Below are positions 1-8,473 of a stretch of 25,984 bases of DNA, piece by piece. The notes beneath the pieces are model-generated. The model saw only the letters and a program-made list of their open reading frames with translations, did no database searches and had not been told where the DNA came from. The position numbers were made by a program, and so were the translations under genes. The stretch lies in NCBI GenBank assembly GCA_003427395.1, contig BFEA01000188.1, forward strand, positions 2,614,260 through 2,640,243. The letters are read 5' to 3'. Within the stretch, counting starts at the first letter, position 1. Every line of letters starts with the position of its first letter. This DNA comes from Chara braunii (lineage: Eukaryota; Streptophyta; Charophyceae; Charales; Characeae).

Positions 1-3
1 ATG

Positions 4-36
4 GAAATATACACTGCCAGTTGTAGTGTATATTTC
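4..36. repeat. Short perfect hairpin
   Basis: Positions 4-15 and 25-36 are perfect 12-bp inverted copies (GAAATATACACT) around a 9-nt loop. Nothing else around it identifies an element; it may be the end of a foldback element cut by the window edge. Confidence 0.6.
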
Positions 37-116
37 AATGTTCTAGCGGAAGATTCATTCGATTTTGCTCATACTATCGATGGAAGTACCGCGGCGCTAG
101 GCGTGGGGTTGGAGAC

Positions 117-131
117 TTACCTGTATCGATG

Positions 132-212
<81 letters not shown>

Positions 213-425
213 CTCCCTTTCACACCGCTTAACAACAACAGATGATGGATCATCCTTCTCCTGCTCCCCCTCCTGCTGCTGCTCCCGCTCTTCCTCGTCC
301 TCCCACTGCCTCTCCTGCTCTTCCGCCCGTTCCTCCTCCCGCTCCTTCCGCGCTTCCCGCTCCTCCTCCCAGTCCTTTTCCCACTTCTCCGCCTCCTGTG
401 TCGCGTCGTCTCTCTCTCTCTCTCT
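117..425 (-). CDS. Possible exon of a highly charged low-complexity protein (doubtful)
   Basis: On the minus strand a frame of about 100 codons is rich in Glu, Arg, Lys and Gln (runs such as EEEREARKEREEERAEEQ) and would form a long charged helix. The part from about 425 down to 230 is not a simple repeat and has mixed codons, so it could be a genuine exon. The remainder is the CT microsatellite read as RE dipeptides, followed by a stop. There is no ATG at the upstream end, so if real it is an internal or last exon. The opposite strand also has long open frames (Pro/Ala-rich) because the region is purine/pyrimidine biased, which weakens the case. No domain is recognised. Confidence 0.2.
136..209. 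repeat. (TC)n microsatellite, about 37 units
   Basis: Uninterrupted CT dinucleotide run. It reads as alternating Arg-Glu on the minus strand, which produces a spurious-looking extension of the frame described at 117-425. Confidence 0.95.
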
Positions 426-889
426 TTTTGTCAACCCCCTCGGCTCCCTGCACCCAGCCCGGCCTCCCCTTGCCCGCGGGCTGCATCTGCCAGTGTTTCG
501 TCGCCCTGCTCAGTAGCTCCACGCATGGGCCCTGGGCCGACGTGTCGCTTTGCTGCCCCCCACTCCTCAGCCCACGCCTTTCCCACTCCCCTGCCCTTTC
601 ACACTGGCCCGCCTGCCTCGCCCGTTTTGCACTGGCCCGCCCGCCCCGGCACACGCAGCACCGCAATTTCCTTGCTCCTGACTGGCCACGGCCTGCTGCT
701 GCGCCGTGGGCGATCAATTTTCGCTGGGCCTGGCGGGAAGCGTCACGTCGGGACCTTTGCAACTTTTATAATATATATATATATATATATTGAGAACCTA
801 TTTTCTTCTCTCAATCTATCTATGTACTCATCTATCTCATCTATCTCATCCATCTCATCCTCTCGCTAGACTATGTATAGTACTGGGGA
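426..889. other. Pyrimidine-rich, CpG-containing stretch without a recognised gene
   Basis: The stretch is rich in CCT, CCG and CTC on the plus strand up to about 740, then becomes AT-rich. Open frames on both strands are compositional (Pro/Ala-rich one way, Gly/Arg-rich the other). It could be a 5' region or CpG-rich promoter, but no TATA box, start or splice pattern can be supported. Confidence 0.4.
771..866. repeat. (AT)n run and ATCTC-type simple repeat
   Basis: An (AT)10 run at 771-790 is followed at about 828-862 by imperfect units of CATCTATCT/CATCTC. Both are simple repeats. Confidence 0.8.
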
Positions 890-1235
890 ACACCAACCAA
901 CCCGGATCTTTCCCCAGCCTATGGGGTAGGTTTGCACCACAGCAGAGGTGCGAGAGCAAGGCTGTACCAGACCCTCATCATGGTGATGCGGGTGGGCAGG
1001 CATTGCTGATGGGGGAAACCGGTGGTGCTAGTGCCGAGCACTATGGCCAGTCGTTGCACCTCCCCCGACGCCCCCCCCAACAACACGTTAGCAGTGTCTA
1101 ATGGTCAATATCGTTGCTCCACAACAACCAAACATTGGTCAAGGTCCTGCGAATGCTGGCTTGGGGTACCTATGGGTTATCATGAGCTGGTAGAACACCA
1201 AGCTTGCCCAGGCACATACATGAGGCCAATGGGGA
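890..1235 (-). mobile_element. SINE-A fragment, truncated in the tRNA-like head
   Basis: The order of blocks matches the complete SINE at 9711-10137. Shared blocks include the CCGAGCA...GGCCAGTCG(C/T)TG segment near 1035-1060 and the GCCCAGG...ACATGAGGCCAATGGGGA segment near 1207-1235. On the minus strand the element starts inside what would be box B (ATCCCC) and lacks the upstream tRNA-like part. A SINE-B copy with its A tail abuts it at 1236, which may explain the truncation by insertion. Confidence 0.55.
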
Positions 1236-1395
1236 TTTTTTTTTTTTTTTTTTTTGGGGGGGGGGGGGGAGAGCAAATGCTCCAGTCTATTCGTGGGGAG
1301 CAACACGTGCTGGGAACCGGGCCCAGCGTCCCATGTAGGATATACAAATGATTTGAAATACCAGGGCCATTACCTGGCTTTGAACCCACCTTGCC

Positions 1396-1397
<2 letters not shown>
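1236..1397 (-). mobile_element. SINE-B copy with poly(A) tail, 5' truncated at box B
   Basis: Read on the minus strand it begins with GGTGGGTTCAAAGCC, a good RNA polymerase III box B (GGTTCRANNCC). It continues into the SINE-B signature (GGGACGCTGG...CCGGTTCCCAGCA..., then GCTCCCCACGAATAGA.TGGAGC) and ends in C14 then A20 (plus-strand T1236-1255, G1256-1269). The same 3' signature recurs at 1430-1497, 3706-3735, 5895-5940, 6474-6520, 19139-19195 and 19240-19300. Box A and the upstream head are missing. Confidence 0.65.
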
Positions 1398-1436
<39 letters not shown>

Positions 1437-1497
1437 GCTCCAATCTATTCGTGGGGAGCAGCACGTGCTGGAAACCGGGTCCAGTGTCCCATAAGGA
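1398..1497 (-). mobile_element. SINE-B 3' end with poly(A) tail
   Basis: The SINE-B signature reads on the minus strand from about 1493 to 1437, then A31 (T1399-1429 on plus). It sits directly behind the previous SINE-B copy in the same orientation, so the two form a tandem pair of different length. Confidence 0.65.
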
Positions 1498-1896
1498 CAT
1501 TTACAGCTTCAAGAAGGATCTTTTTTGAGAAAAGTTGAGAGGACCTCCCCCTGCCAGCATTGATTACCCTGGAATCTAGTTGGATTTGCCCCCATGTTAA
1601 TGCTCTCCTGGCTCGCTGGCCTGAGCAAAAGCTTTTGATGGTTCGGTTCAAAATTGCAGACCCCGATCCGGGGGTTCTTGCACCACCCTCTGGATTCCTG
1701 CGTGCCATGATGCCCATAGCAAAACCAATAAATAAACAAAAGCCACATGCCCGATTTTGTTTTAATTTTTTGGTTGCCCCGTGTTCCCCAGCCTGGCACG
1801 TAGTTCACGTGAGCAGCTGTGATACTACCCAAGGGAGCATTTTGGTGTAGAGAGGGAAGGCCCTATTCGATGCTGGGCGGCAGCGAGGGATAGAGG
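1498..1896. other. No gene recognised
   Basis: Open frames on both strands are under about 110 codons and none shows a recognisable motif. CAATAAATAAA at 1727-1737 could be a polyadenylation signal on the plus strand, but no gene is seen upstream of it. Confidence 0.4.
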
Positions 1897-2000
1897 GAGC
1901 ATCACTCCACCATGGCACCATCGTTGGGGGGCGGTGAGGTCTTGTAGGGTGATATGCAGAAACTGAGGGTTGTCCTACCTTGATGCGTTGGGATCCATGT
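1897..2000 (+). repeat. Local repeat, most diverged copy
   Basis: CATCACTCCACCATGGCACC... through CCTACCTTGATGCG resembles the copies at 2647 and 3000, sharing CATCACTC at the start and the later CCTACCTTGA block with the 3000 copy. Confidence 0.35.
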
Positions 2001-2646
2001 TCCGTTCTTGGTCGTTGTGTGTGGATCCGTGACGGGTGACCGGGTAGTTGTACTTGGTCTAAGAAAGTTGATGAAGGTGCTCGTGGAGTGCATGCCGGGA
2101 ACTGATGACACATTGGCTAACACATGAGGCTGAGTGAAGACTCTACACATGGTAGGAATACATAGATAGGCTTCCAATACGACGCTGAGTGCAGACACTA
2201 TACGTACATATGGTACAAGAGACTATACAGGCATGCAGCAGATATCCAGACTCACACATTGAACAGGGTGGTGCACCCTACAGCTTGCGGACTTGCACAG
2301 ATAAGCTGATATATACAGTAGATCATATACATAGAGATGTGTCAGGTGGGTAGGGGGGGTACCTAGGGTAGGGCTCCCATAGGTTAGACCTTGGTCTTGG
2401 TACCATTAAACACCTCCTGTGTTTGCTAGCAGATCGTAATATAAAGACCCTCTAGGCACGGCCCCCTGACGGGGGACAAATCATGTGCTCATGGGCCTCA
2501 CTCCTAGTGTACGAAGTGCCCGGTCGACAAGGTTCGTTCGATAGTGCTTCACCCGGGGCCGGGTCTCCTTACTCAGCGCTGGGGTCTGTGATTACTGTCC
2601 ACTAGGAGCTGTCCGGTCCGTTGAAGATAGGTTCATGGTAGGGAGA
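2001..2646. other. No gene recognised
   Basis: Mixed-composition sequence without a long frame, tail or inverted ends that I can support. Confidence 0.4.
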
Positions 2647-2810
2647 AACACCACTCTGCAAAGGCATCATCATGGAGGGTGGTGAGTGTCCTCGTAGGGA
2701 GCGAGTGTGAAGTGAGGAGGTGTGCTGTCCAGAATCGCGCGTGGTGGGTTGGGCAATGGGGTCTGCCACGAGGTGGGCTCTGCCATGCAGGTGGCATGAC
2801 TGTATACCGG
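2647..2810 (+). repeat. Local repeat, copy 2
   Basis: CACTCTGCAAAGGCATCATC and the following ATGGAGGG match the copy at 3003 with few mismatches; further blocks (GAATCGCG, GGTGGGT, GGGGTCTG) are in the same order. A stretch ending in an A run (2981-2996) separates it from the next copy. Confidence 0.5.
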
Positions 2811-2999
2811 AGGCAGACAAACAGCTCTAGTGAGCTTGAGGGCTGTAGATGGGAGGTCGGGGTGCGGCAGGAGACATAGGGAGCTTAGAGAAGGAGGAAA
2901 AAAAGAGGGAGGCCTCATGAGCACAGGAGATAGGGCTTTGATTGTTTAAGATTGTTGCCAAACCATTAATGTTCCAGGGGAAAAAAAAAAAAAAAAGCA

Positions 3000-3203
3000 T
3001 AAGCATCACTCTGTAGAGGCATGATCATGGAGGGGCGTGGTGTCCTCACAGGGAGTGGGTGCAGGAATAAAGCGAAGTAACCTACCTTGAATCGCGAGTA
3101 GGTGGGTGGGACTGCGGGGTCTGAACCTGTATTGAGTGGTCAAGGGCTGGCGTGACGAATGGGATAGGGCAGGCGTAGACTCCTGCTGCGTGGGTGGCAG
3201 GAT
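3000..3203 (+). repeat. Local repeat, copy 3
   Basis: CATCACTCTGTAGAGGCATG onward matches copy 2 about 350 bp upstream. It follows directly after a run of A residues, so a retroposed unit with an A tail is one explanation. It ends where the foldback element at 3204 starts. Confidence 0.5.
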
Positions 3204-3506
3204 ATATAACTGACATTTCGTTAAAACTGACATTTTTTTATAATTCACGAAATTGAGCGTATCAGAAAACAAAAATTTTCAGTGTTTTTTTGTCCCCATG
3301 ACTTCGGATGATCAGATCATCGGGTGTCGTGGCGACTCCCGATGATCTGACCATCGGATGTATGTTAACGGTACTTTACGTTGAGGTACATCAGATGGAC
3401 AAAGTAAGATAACCACTTTTTCAGCCGATGAGCAATGAAATTTTGACTAAGTCCACTTTCGTGAATTTAGAAAAAAATGTCAGTTTTAACGAAATGTCAG
3501 TTATAT
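3204..3506. mobile_element. MITE-like foldback element with long inverted ends
   Basis: The ends are inverted copies of about 45 bp beginning ATATAACTGACATTTCGTTA. Each end itself contains the AACTGACATTT motif twice (AACTGACATTTCG then AAACTGACATTT). Flanking ATAT on both sides may be the target duplication. In the middle, 3302-3324 and 3338-3360 form a second inverted repeat (CGGATGATCAGATCATCGGG against its near-complement). Length is 303 bp and no coding frame is present. Confidence 0.7.
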
Positions 3507-3548
3507 TGCTTCCCCCCCCAAAAAAACGGGGAAACTGCACGGGAGTCA

Positions 3549-3701
3549 CAAAAATGAGTTTTAATTGCAGTCTGGGCCAAGATACAGTCTGCAATTGCAG
3601 TTCAGGCAATGTATATAACCCAGCTTTCTGGTCAGGTAGGGTGCCTGAAGTGCAATTGCAGACTGTATCTTGTCCCACAGTGCAATTATAACTCGTTTTT
3701 T
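3549..3701. mobile_element. Foldback element with about 58-bp arms
   Basis: Left arm 3549-3608 and right arm 3642-3701 are near-perfect inverted copies; the core is GATACAGTCTGCAATTGCA. The loop is about 33 nt. The whole transcript would fold into one long hairpin. The TTGCAATT-type core recurs twice within each arm. Confidence 0.7.
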
Positions 3702-3705
3702 GTCA

Positions 3706-3735
3706 ATCGTCACCTGCTGGAAACCGGCTCCAGCG
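3706..3735 (-). mobile_element. SINE-B fragment
   Basis: CACCTGCTGGAAACCGGCTC followed by CAGCGTCCC is the SINE-B signature, minus orientation. Only about 30 bp survive, then a T run. Confidence 0.5.
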
Positions 3736-4098
3736 TCCCTTTTTTTTAATACATCATTCCTTCTCGTGCATCAGAACCGAAATCTTGAGCTGGAAAGCCG
3801 GGTCCATCATCCCATATCAGCCTTTCCCTTCCTTTCCCAATCCGTGGCGACCGGGGGGCACGAGTGGGTTCTCCTTCCGTTCTCTTGCCCAACCCAAGAT
3901 TCCTTGCGTCTGGACCATTTCCCTGCTAATCATCCTGCTGTATACTGTCCTCATATGATCGTCCCTCCTGAGGAAAAGATTATAGAAGAGATCTGGAAGG
4001 CGGTCACTTTGGAGGAAAACACAGGCTACGAATTGGGCTCAACGTCCCTTCAGAACCGTAAGTAACGATCAGGAAAGCGTTGTGCCGGAAGGGGCATT
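3736..4098. other. No gene recognised
   Basis: A plus-strand frame of about 130 codons spans 3670-4065 but overlaps the foldback arm and the SINE-B piece and shows no motif, so I do not call it. Confidence 0.4.
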
Positions 4099-5703
4099 TT
4101 AAATGCTGGGAGGCACTTCCACAAGTGATAATGGGTGGAGAGGTAAGGGATCCGGGAAGGCTGTCCGTGGCCTCCGGGGGATGCCGACATCTATTGCAGT
4201 CCAGTCCCGAAAGGACAGCTTGTAGTCTCTAGGCATTTCTCCCCCTGCCTCCGCTCCCTCTCTGTGGGGGTTATCTCCTGACCAGAAAACGTTCGCCATC
4301 CATCCCCCCCTTCTCCCCCCCAGCCATGTCCCATTGCAATTTCCGTCATGTCTTCCCCCAGCCATCGACCCCTCTCCCAACTCCTCCCACTGAGGTCGCC
4401 ATTGCTGATAAGTTTGGCGGTCACTCTTCTCCCCTCTCACCCCTTGTTTCCAACCCGCCTCCCTCTCGTCTTTCTTCTTGGCCGTTGGTGTTTCATAGTA
4501 TTGGAATTTCATAGGGGGCACATGCCACGATTGAAGGGATGCATTTGGTACCCCCCCTGTCTGTCTCGCCCGACCCTGTGCCTGCAAAGGCGGCCAGGCA
4601 CTCATCTGGACTGTTGCCTTCCCCTGTTGTGGTGACACTTGGCACTTTACCACTTGCTGTTCGCAGGGGAACAGTGTTTCGCCTCACCGTGTGGGGCTGC
4701 CCTGATTTCGCTGTGTGATAGCAGCAGTGTGCCTCCCAGCAACAAGCCCTCCGGTGCTTTCTGCATATTGGCTGTACTGTTGGAGGACGGGAAGGCCGCT
4801 TCCAGGCCGCCGTTTCGCTCACTCGTGCAGCGGTGGTGGCAGCTGTTTTCTGAGGGGGGTGATTGCTGCCATCATGGGCTGTTGATGCTCATGAGGGCCC
4901 GTGCCACCGTTTTCCATCTCGATGTTTCCTTCCTTGGTGGCAATAGTCGTATTGTCGTCAGAGGACTGATACTTGGTTAGCAGCAAGTCTTCCATTACTT
5001 TTCGTAAATGCCATAGCGAGTGGCAGCAGGCAGATGCGCGGTCGTTCTGCTGAATCCGGTCAGCAGCACTGGCTTCACGAGATAGACAGAAGATTTCCAC
5101 CTCTTCCTCCAGCAGCTCCAACCTATGGACGCAGTCTTCCAACAAGTTTATCGAAGACAGGTCTGACGCATCCCCCACTCCTATGGCTGTTGTCGTCACC
5201 TGATCCAGTATGTGTTCGTAGCTCGCCCAATCATCGCCCGTGTGAAACAGATTATCCATGGCCGCTTGTTTCGGTAACGGGCTTTCTTGTTTCTGCTGCG
5301 GGGGCCAAGTCCCGCTAGCAGCGTTGAGCTACCTCAACGCCTGAATCTGGACGTGTTTGTGGAGAAGTGCAGTTCAGGAAACTCAACACCATTTCTGCAC
5401 ATCTCCGCAAAAGCGTCCAGATTCAGGCGTTGAGGTAGCTCAACGCTGCTAGTGGGACTTGGCCCCGGGTATGCAGGAGATCTGGTCCGCAGACTGGTTG
5501 TGGAGCTCCTGCGTCCACATGTCGGGCGCTGGGGTTTCGTTTCGTTGAGCCGCGGATCTCTTACCTCCGTGACGTCGTGTTCCTGGCTTATGTCGCCACC
5601 AACTGCACCATGCGTCTCCTCGGTCGCTCACTTTTCTGAGCATGCACTCGCCCCTCTGTTCGATTGACGAGGAGGAGGGTGGTCCCGCTGAATCACCGCC
5701 CAC
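4099..5703 (-). pseudogene. Decayed protein-coding sequence of unknown function, split by a MITE
   Basis: Minus-strand frame running from about 5700 to a stop at 4099. When the 164-bp foldback element at 5302-5465 and one CCG duplicate are ignored, one frame stays open from 5627 to 4822 (213 codons). It then continues past TGA at 4819-4821 and TGA at 4684-4686 to the final stop; a further TGA lies at 5628-5630. An ATG at 5257-5259 has G at -3 and +4. The part after it (MDNLFHTGDDWASYEHILDQ...) looks helical and acidic, with LEDCVHRLELLEEEVEIF suggesting a coiled coil. The last about 45 residues (PRDYKLSFRDWTAID, then AFPDPLPL) match the C-terminus of the LINE ORF2 copies at 18.5 and 19.9 kb. 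Function is unknown. All three internal stops are TGA, compatible with CGA decay at methylated CpG. It may be a host gene, or part of another retroelement. Confidence 0.55.
5302..5465. mobile_element. MITE-like foldback, GGGCCAAGTCCC ends, CCG target duplication
   Basis: The ends are inverted copies over more than 50 bp (GGGCCAAGTCCC, then CTAGCAGCGTTGAGCTACCT). The element is flanked on each side by CGG on the plus strand (5299-5301 and 5466-5468), a 3-bp target duplication. Inverted similarity decays toward the centre. It carries a TAG stop in the host frame. The inner part (GAATCTGGACG...GTGCAG) resembles the foldback at 8474-8566. Confidence 0.75.
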
Positions 5704-5890
5704 TCCTAATTATAGTCCTACGGCGAACCCCGTAGCATTACCCTAGCATACTCTCGCGTGCTGAAATAACGATAATTATCATAAGAACTGTTATCCAACT
5801 TATCGCTGATCCCATAACCAGCGGGATATGACGATATATAGGTTGATACAAAACTACAAACTGCTGATTAGGACATAAAAAGGGATGTCA
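5704..5890. other. AT-rich spacer, no gene recognised
   Basis: Contains many ATA/TAT words (CGATAATTATCATAAG) but no frame, tail or inverted ends that can be supported. Confidence 0.4.
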
Positions 5891-6020
5891 GGCCTGATTC
5901 CCAGCAGGTGCTGCTCCCCACCAATAGATTGGAGCTGGCAGGACGGCTGCTAGTGGCCGAGGCTCTGATCACCACCACTAGCAGAACGCGCTGTTTGTGT
6001 AAAAAAAACAAAAAAAAAAA
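5891..6020 (+). mobile_element. SINE-B copy, plus orientation, with A tail
   Basis: CCCAGCAGGTGCTGCTCCCC and ACCAATAGATTGGAGC form the SINE-B signature. It is followed by about 60 bp (with an internal CTGCTAGTGG/CCACTAGCAG inverted pair) and an A-rich tail at 6001-6020. The 5' end is not defined and no box A or B is seen. Confidence 0.6.
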
Positions 6021-6473
6021 GCCTTCGATGGCTACGGGCTTCTAGGGTTGCCCAGGTGGTGATGGCATTAATCCTAAAGTTAGTTTCACTTTGAGGAAAG
6101 TGCATATATCCAAAACATGGTTGTGGCTCATTCCCTTTGAGGAACAACTCATTGCCGTGTCAGACGAGTAATCTCTGACCTTATTACTTCACTATATGCG
6201 GGAAAGTCCTAACCTATTTATTGAATGAATTTCAATATGCAATGGATAATCCGCAGGAAACCAACATACACAGGGGTTTTCAGTTCCCGCGATCTCTTCT
6301 TTAGATGAGTCGAGAGTATGTGAGTGCTGGGCATGTGGGGCTACTTGACACTTGGCTTCTTCTCTGTTTACCGCAAGCAGTGACGCCGAGGACAGCAATA
6401 AATTTAAAAAAAAAAAAAACGAACGAGTACTAGCGGTGCTGATAGGAGCAGACACCTCTAGTACTGTCAGGGA
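6021..6473. other. No gene recognised; contains an A tract after AATAAA
   Basis: AGCAATAAATTT followed by an A run at 6406-6418 looks like the 3' end of a plus-strand retroposed sequence whose body I do not recognise. The rest holds nothing I can support. Confidence 0.35.
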
Positions 6474-6520
6474 GGCTCCAGCTATTAGTGGGGAGCATCA
6501 CCTGCTGGAAAATGGGTAGG
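6474..6520 (-). mobile_element. SINE-B fragment
   Basis: GCTCCAGCTATTAGTGGGGA and CACCTGCTGGAAAATGGG match the SINE-B signature in minus orientation. No A tail remains directly next to it. Confidence 0.5.
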
Positions 6521-6817
6521 GCGCCCCTTCATAGAAATTCCTGCAGGTAGATAACACATCGTCAGATGAAACCTCACCCTGTGGTCCCCAACCACTCCCC
6601 ACCTGCCTGGGACATCCTTCCCCTACCTAGCCCTGCCTTTGCTCAACCCCCTACCTCCTTGCCCATCATACCCCTGCTTTGCCATTTTACCCACTAACCC
6701 CCCCATACCATTCCATGTCCACCGAAGTCAGGGGTGAGGTTGGAGGACAGCAATTTCTTGGTTGAGCTATACAGTTTTCTCAGGGGAGAGGTTTAGTCGC
6801 AGTTTACTCCCAGTGCT
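6521..6817. other. No gene recognised
   Basis: C-rich from about 6580 to 6720, with no frame or repeat unit that I can support. Confidence 0.4.
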
Positions 6818-6910
6818 GAATGGGCCAACAGTTAATCCTTCCTTTTGAGAATGGGCCACAGTTAATCCTTCCTTTTGAGAATGGGCGAACAGTTAATCCT
6901 TCCTTTTGGA
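6818..6910 (+). repeat. Tandem repeat, three units of about 34 bp
   Basis: GAATGGGC(C)AACAGTTAATCC TTCCTTTTGA repeats three times with only small differences (GGGCCAAC, GGGCCAC, GGGCGAAC). Confidence 0.85.
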
Positions 6911-7000
6911 AGCAATCAATGCTGTTTGGCCCACCGATTAGTAGTATAGAAAATCTGCTTTGCTGTTTTTGAAGCGCCAGTCGCTATGGATCTCTCAGCC

Positions 7001-7153
7001 TTAAACCACCAGTGCATCCAGCTATCGGCCGCGGGCCCTTTTCAGAGGCCGCCCACCACCTATTCAATTTATCTACGGCGCTGGGCCTCCAAAATTTTCG
7101 TAGGTGACAAGTTTTTTTTCAGCAAGGCTGGGGCCGTGTACTGGCGGTATAAA
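7001..7153. mobile_element. TTAA-flanked MITE, subfamily II
   Basis: It starts TTAAACCACCAGTGC and ends GTACTGGCGGTATAAA, imperfect inverted ends of the family found at 19310, 20129, 21666 and 25119. The interior (CCTCCAAAATTTTCGTAGGT, CAGCAAGGCTGGGGC) matches 21959-22010, which defines a second subfamily sharing ends but not centre with subfamily I. The left flank shares CCAGCTATCGGCCGCGG with subfamily I. Confidence 0.6.
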
Positions 7154-7281
7154 CTGCTAGCACACAGCCCGTCGCCTACGAGTTTCCTCCCGACAAGACA
7201 GCGCAGGCATGCCGTCAAAATTGCCGGCCTGCGTTGCCTACCAAATGCTGACGGGCGCCCGCGGCCGATAGCTGCATGTGA

Positions 7282-7665
7282 GGGCCTAGTTGCACTACTC
7301 GCCATCCCCACAATTCGTGACGGATGGGTGGAGAGTCAAAAAAACGAGAATTGTGTCGAACTGGAGGCCTGGTTGCACTTACTCGCCACAATATTTCTTC
7401 TACAGAAAAGTTTTAAAAAATTGTCTGCCTGATCTCGACTCCTGAAGTCGTGCACTCTACAGAAAGCTGTTTTCTGGAGAGGTCCGAGGACCACCCTCCA
7501 CAAACCGCCGTGCACAGGCGGGGAAACCGAAAACACTCGCCACAACTTGTGTCGACTGTGTGGAGAGCAGTCTGTCATCTTTTTCATTTGCCGAGTTTGG
7601 CGAGTAAGTGCAACCAGCCGCCAACTTGCCAAACTTGGCGTATGGAGAGTAGTGCAACCAGGCCC
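7282..7665. mobile_element. MITE of GGGCCTGGTTGCAC family, TGA target duplication
   Basis: The ends are inverted: GGGCCTAGTTGCACTACTC on the left and the complement of GAGTAGTGCAACCAGGCCC on the right. TGA flanks both sides (7279-7281 and 7666-7668). Length is 384 bp with no coding frame. A smaller element of the same family lies inside. Confidence 0.75.
7366..7617. mobile_element. Nested MITE of the same GGCCTGGTTGCAC family
   Basis: GGCCTGGTTGCACTTACTCG at the left is matched by its complement at 7595-7617. Both ends carry the TTACTC variant, while the enclosing element has TACTC, so the two can be told apart. The terminal GGG is not intact and I cannot define a target duplication. Confidence 0.6.
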
Positions 7666-7783
7666 TGACTCCTGAGTTCTACTTTTTGTTCTTCCTGCCG
7701 GTGTTGGAATACTCTCCATTTGCCAAGTTTGGCTAGTTGGCACCTGGTTGTGTTCTTCCTGCCGGATCCTGGTTGCCAAGTAA

Positions 7784-8326
7784 GGGCCTCGCCACACCTA
7801 TCTCCAAAACAGTGATTTGGAGAGAAGTGGCATCGCCACACCAACTCCCGAAAATCGCAGTCAGAAAGAATTTGGAGAGCGGTCAGAGTGCGGTTCTCGG
7901 GAGTGCTCTCGAACTTTGTGGATCGCCCCGCCTGCAAAGCACCGGATTTGAGGAGTGGTCCGAGGCTCCTCCGATTTCGGCCCCAAACTGGAGAGTGCGC
8001 CTTGGCCGACAACCATCTGTTGCCACCGTTTTGTCTGGGTTCGCCACACCACTCTCAAAATGTGAAAAAGACAAAAATGTGGTGGGTGCATCTGGCCATA
8101 TTCTAGCGGGAAGTTCATTCTCATTTTGCACATTTCGAGAGTGGTGTGGCGAGGCCGGTCGTCTGCGCTCTCCAAAAAATGTCGAGCCTCGTCTGACGAA
8201 TTGGAGACTGCCGCCTTGGAGAGAGCAGTGTGGCGACGAGCCCTCTCGAAAGTTTTTTTCACATCTCCCGCGTTCGGGAGTGCTCCCGAACTTTTTTGTG
8301 TTTTCGGGATAGGTGTGGCGAGGCCC
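7784..8326. mobile_element. MITE of GGGCCTCGCCACACC family, TAA target duplication
   Basis: GGGCCTCGCCACACC at the left is matched by GGTGTGGCGAGGCCC at the right, with TAA on both sides (7781-7783, 8327-8329). The length of 543 bp includes a nested copy. A second full member with TAA duplication is at 23166-23331. GGG-starting ends with a TAA duplication are typical of Tourist-like MITEs of the PIF/Harbinger superfamily. Confidence 0.8.
8038..8156. mobile_element. Nested foldback related to the GGGCCTCGCC family
   Basis: CGCCACACCACTCTCAAAAT at 8042 is matched by the complement of ATTTCGAGAGTGGTGTGGCG ending near 8151. The extreme ends (GGGTT instead of GGGCC) are decayed and no target duplication is visible. 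Confidence 0.55.
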
Positions 8327-8344
8327 TAAGTGCAACCAGGCCCT
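8327..8344. mobile_element. Right end of another GGGCCTGGTTGCAC element
   Basis: TAAGTGCAACCAGGCCC is the complement of the family end. It sits exactly at the TAA duplicate of the 7784-8326 element, so that element inserted into an older one of the other family. Confidence 0.5.
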
Positions 8345-8473
8345 GTCTGTGTTCTTCCGGCCGGAACTGCTGCTCCCCAAAGGAGGGGTGTCTTTCTTGG
8401 GGGGTAGAACACATACACAGACCATGATCTATTGTGCCAAGTGGCGAGGTCACACTAGCAAAGGGGATTGGAT

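Noticed and set aside
250-762. A 170-codon Gly/Arg-rich frame on the minus strand
   Set aside because: Compositional mirror of the pyrimidine-rich stretch; overlaps another frame on the same strand.
242-793. A 183-codon proline-rich frame on the plus strand
   Set aside because: It reflects CCT/CCG composition; the opposite strand is open too, and the frame has no domain or context.
4684-5630. TGA recoding (selenocysteine or read-through) in the minus-strand gene
   Set aside because: No SECIS-like structure or read-through context can be shown; CGA to TGA decay at CpG is simpler.
7737-8425. Long overlapping frames on both strands (up to 191 codons)
   Set aside because: They lie inside nested MITEs and reflect inverted repeats, not genes.
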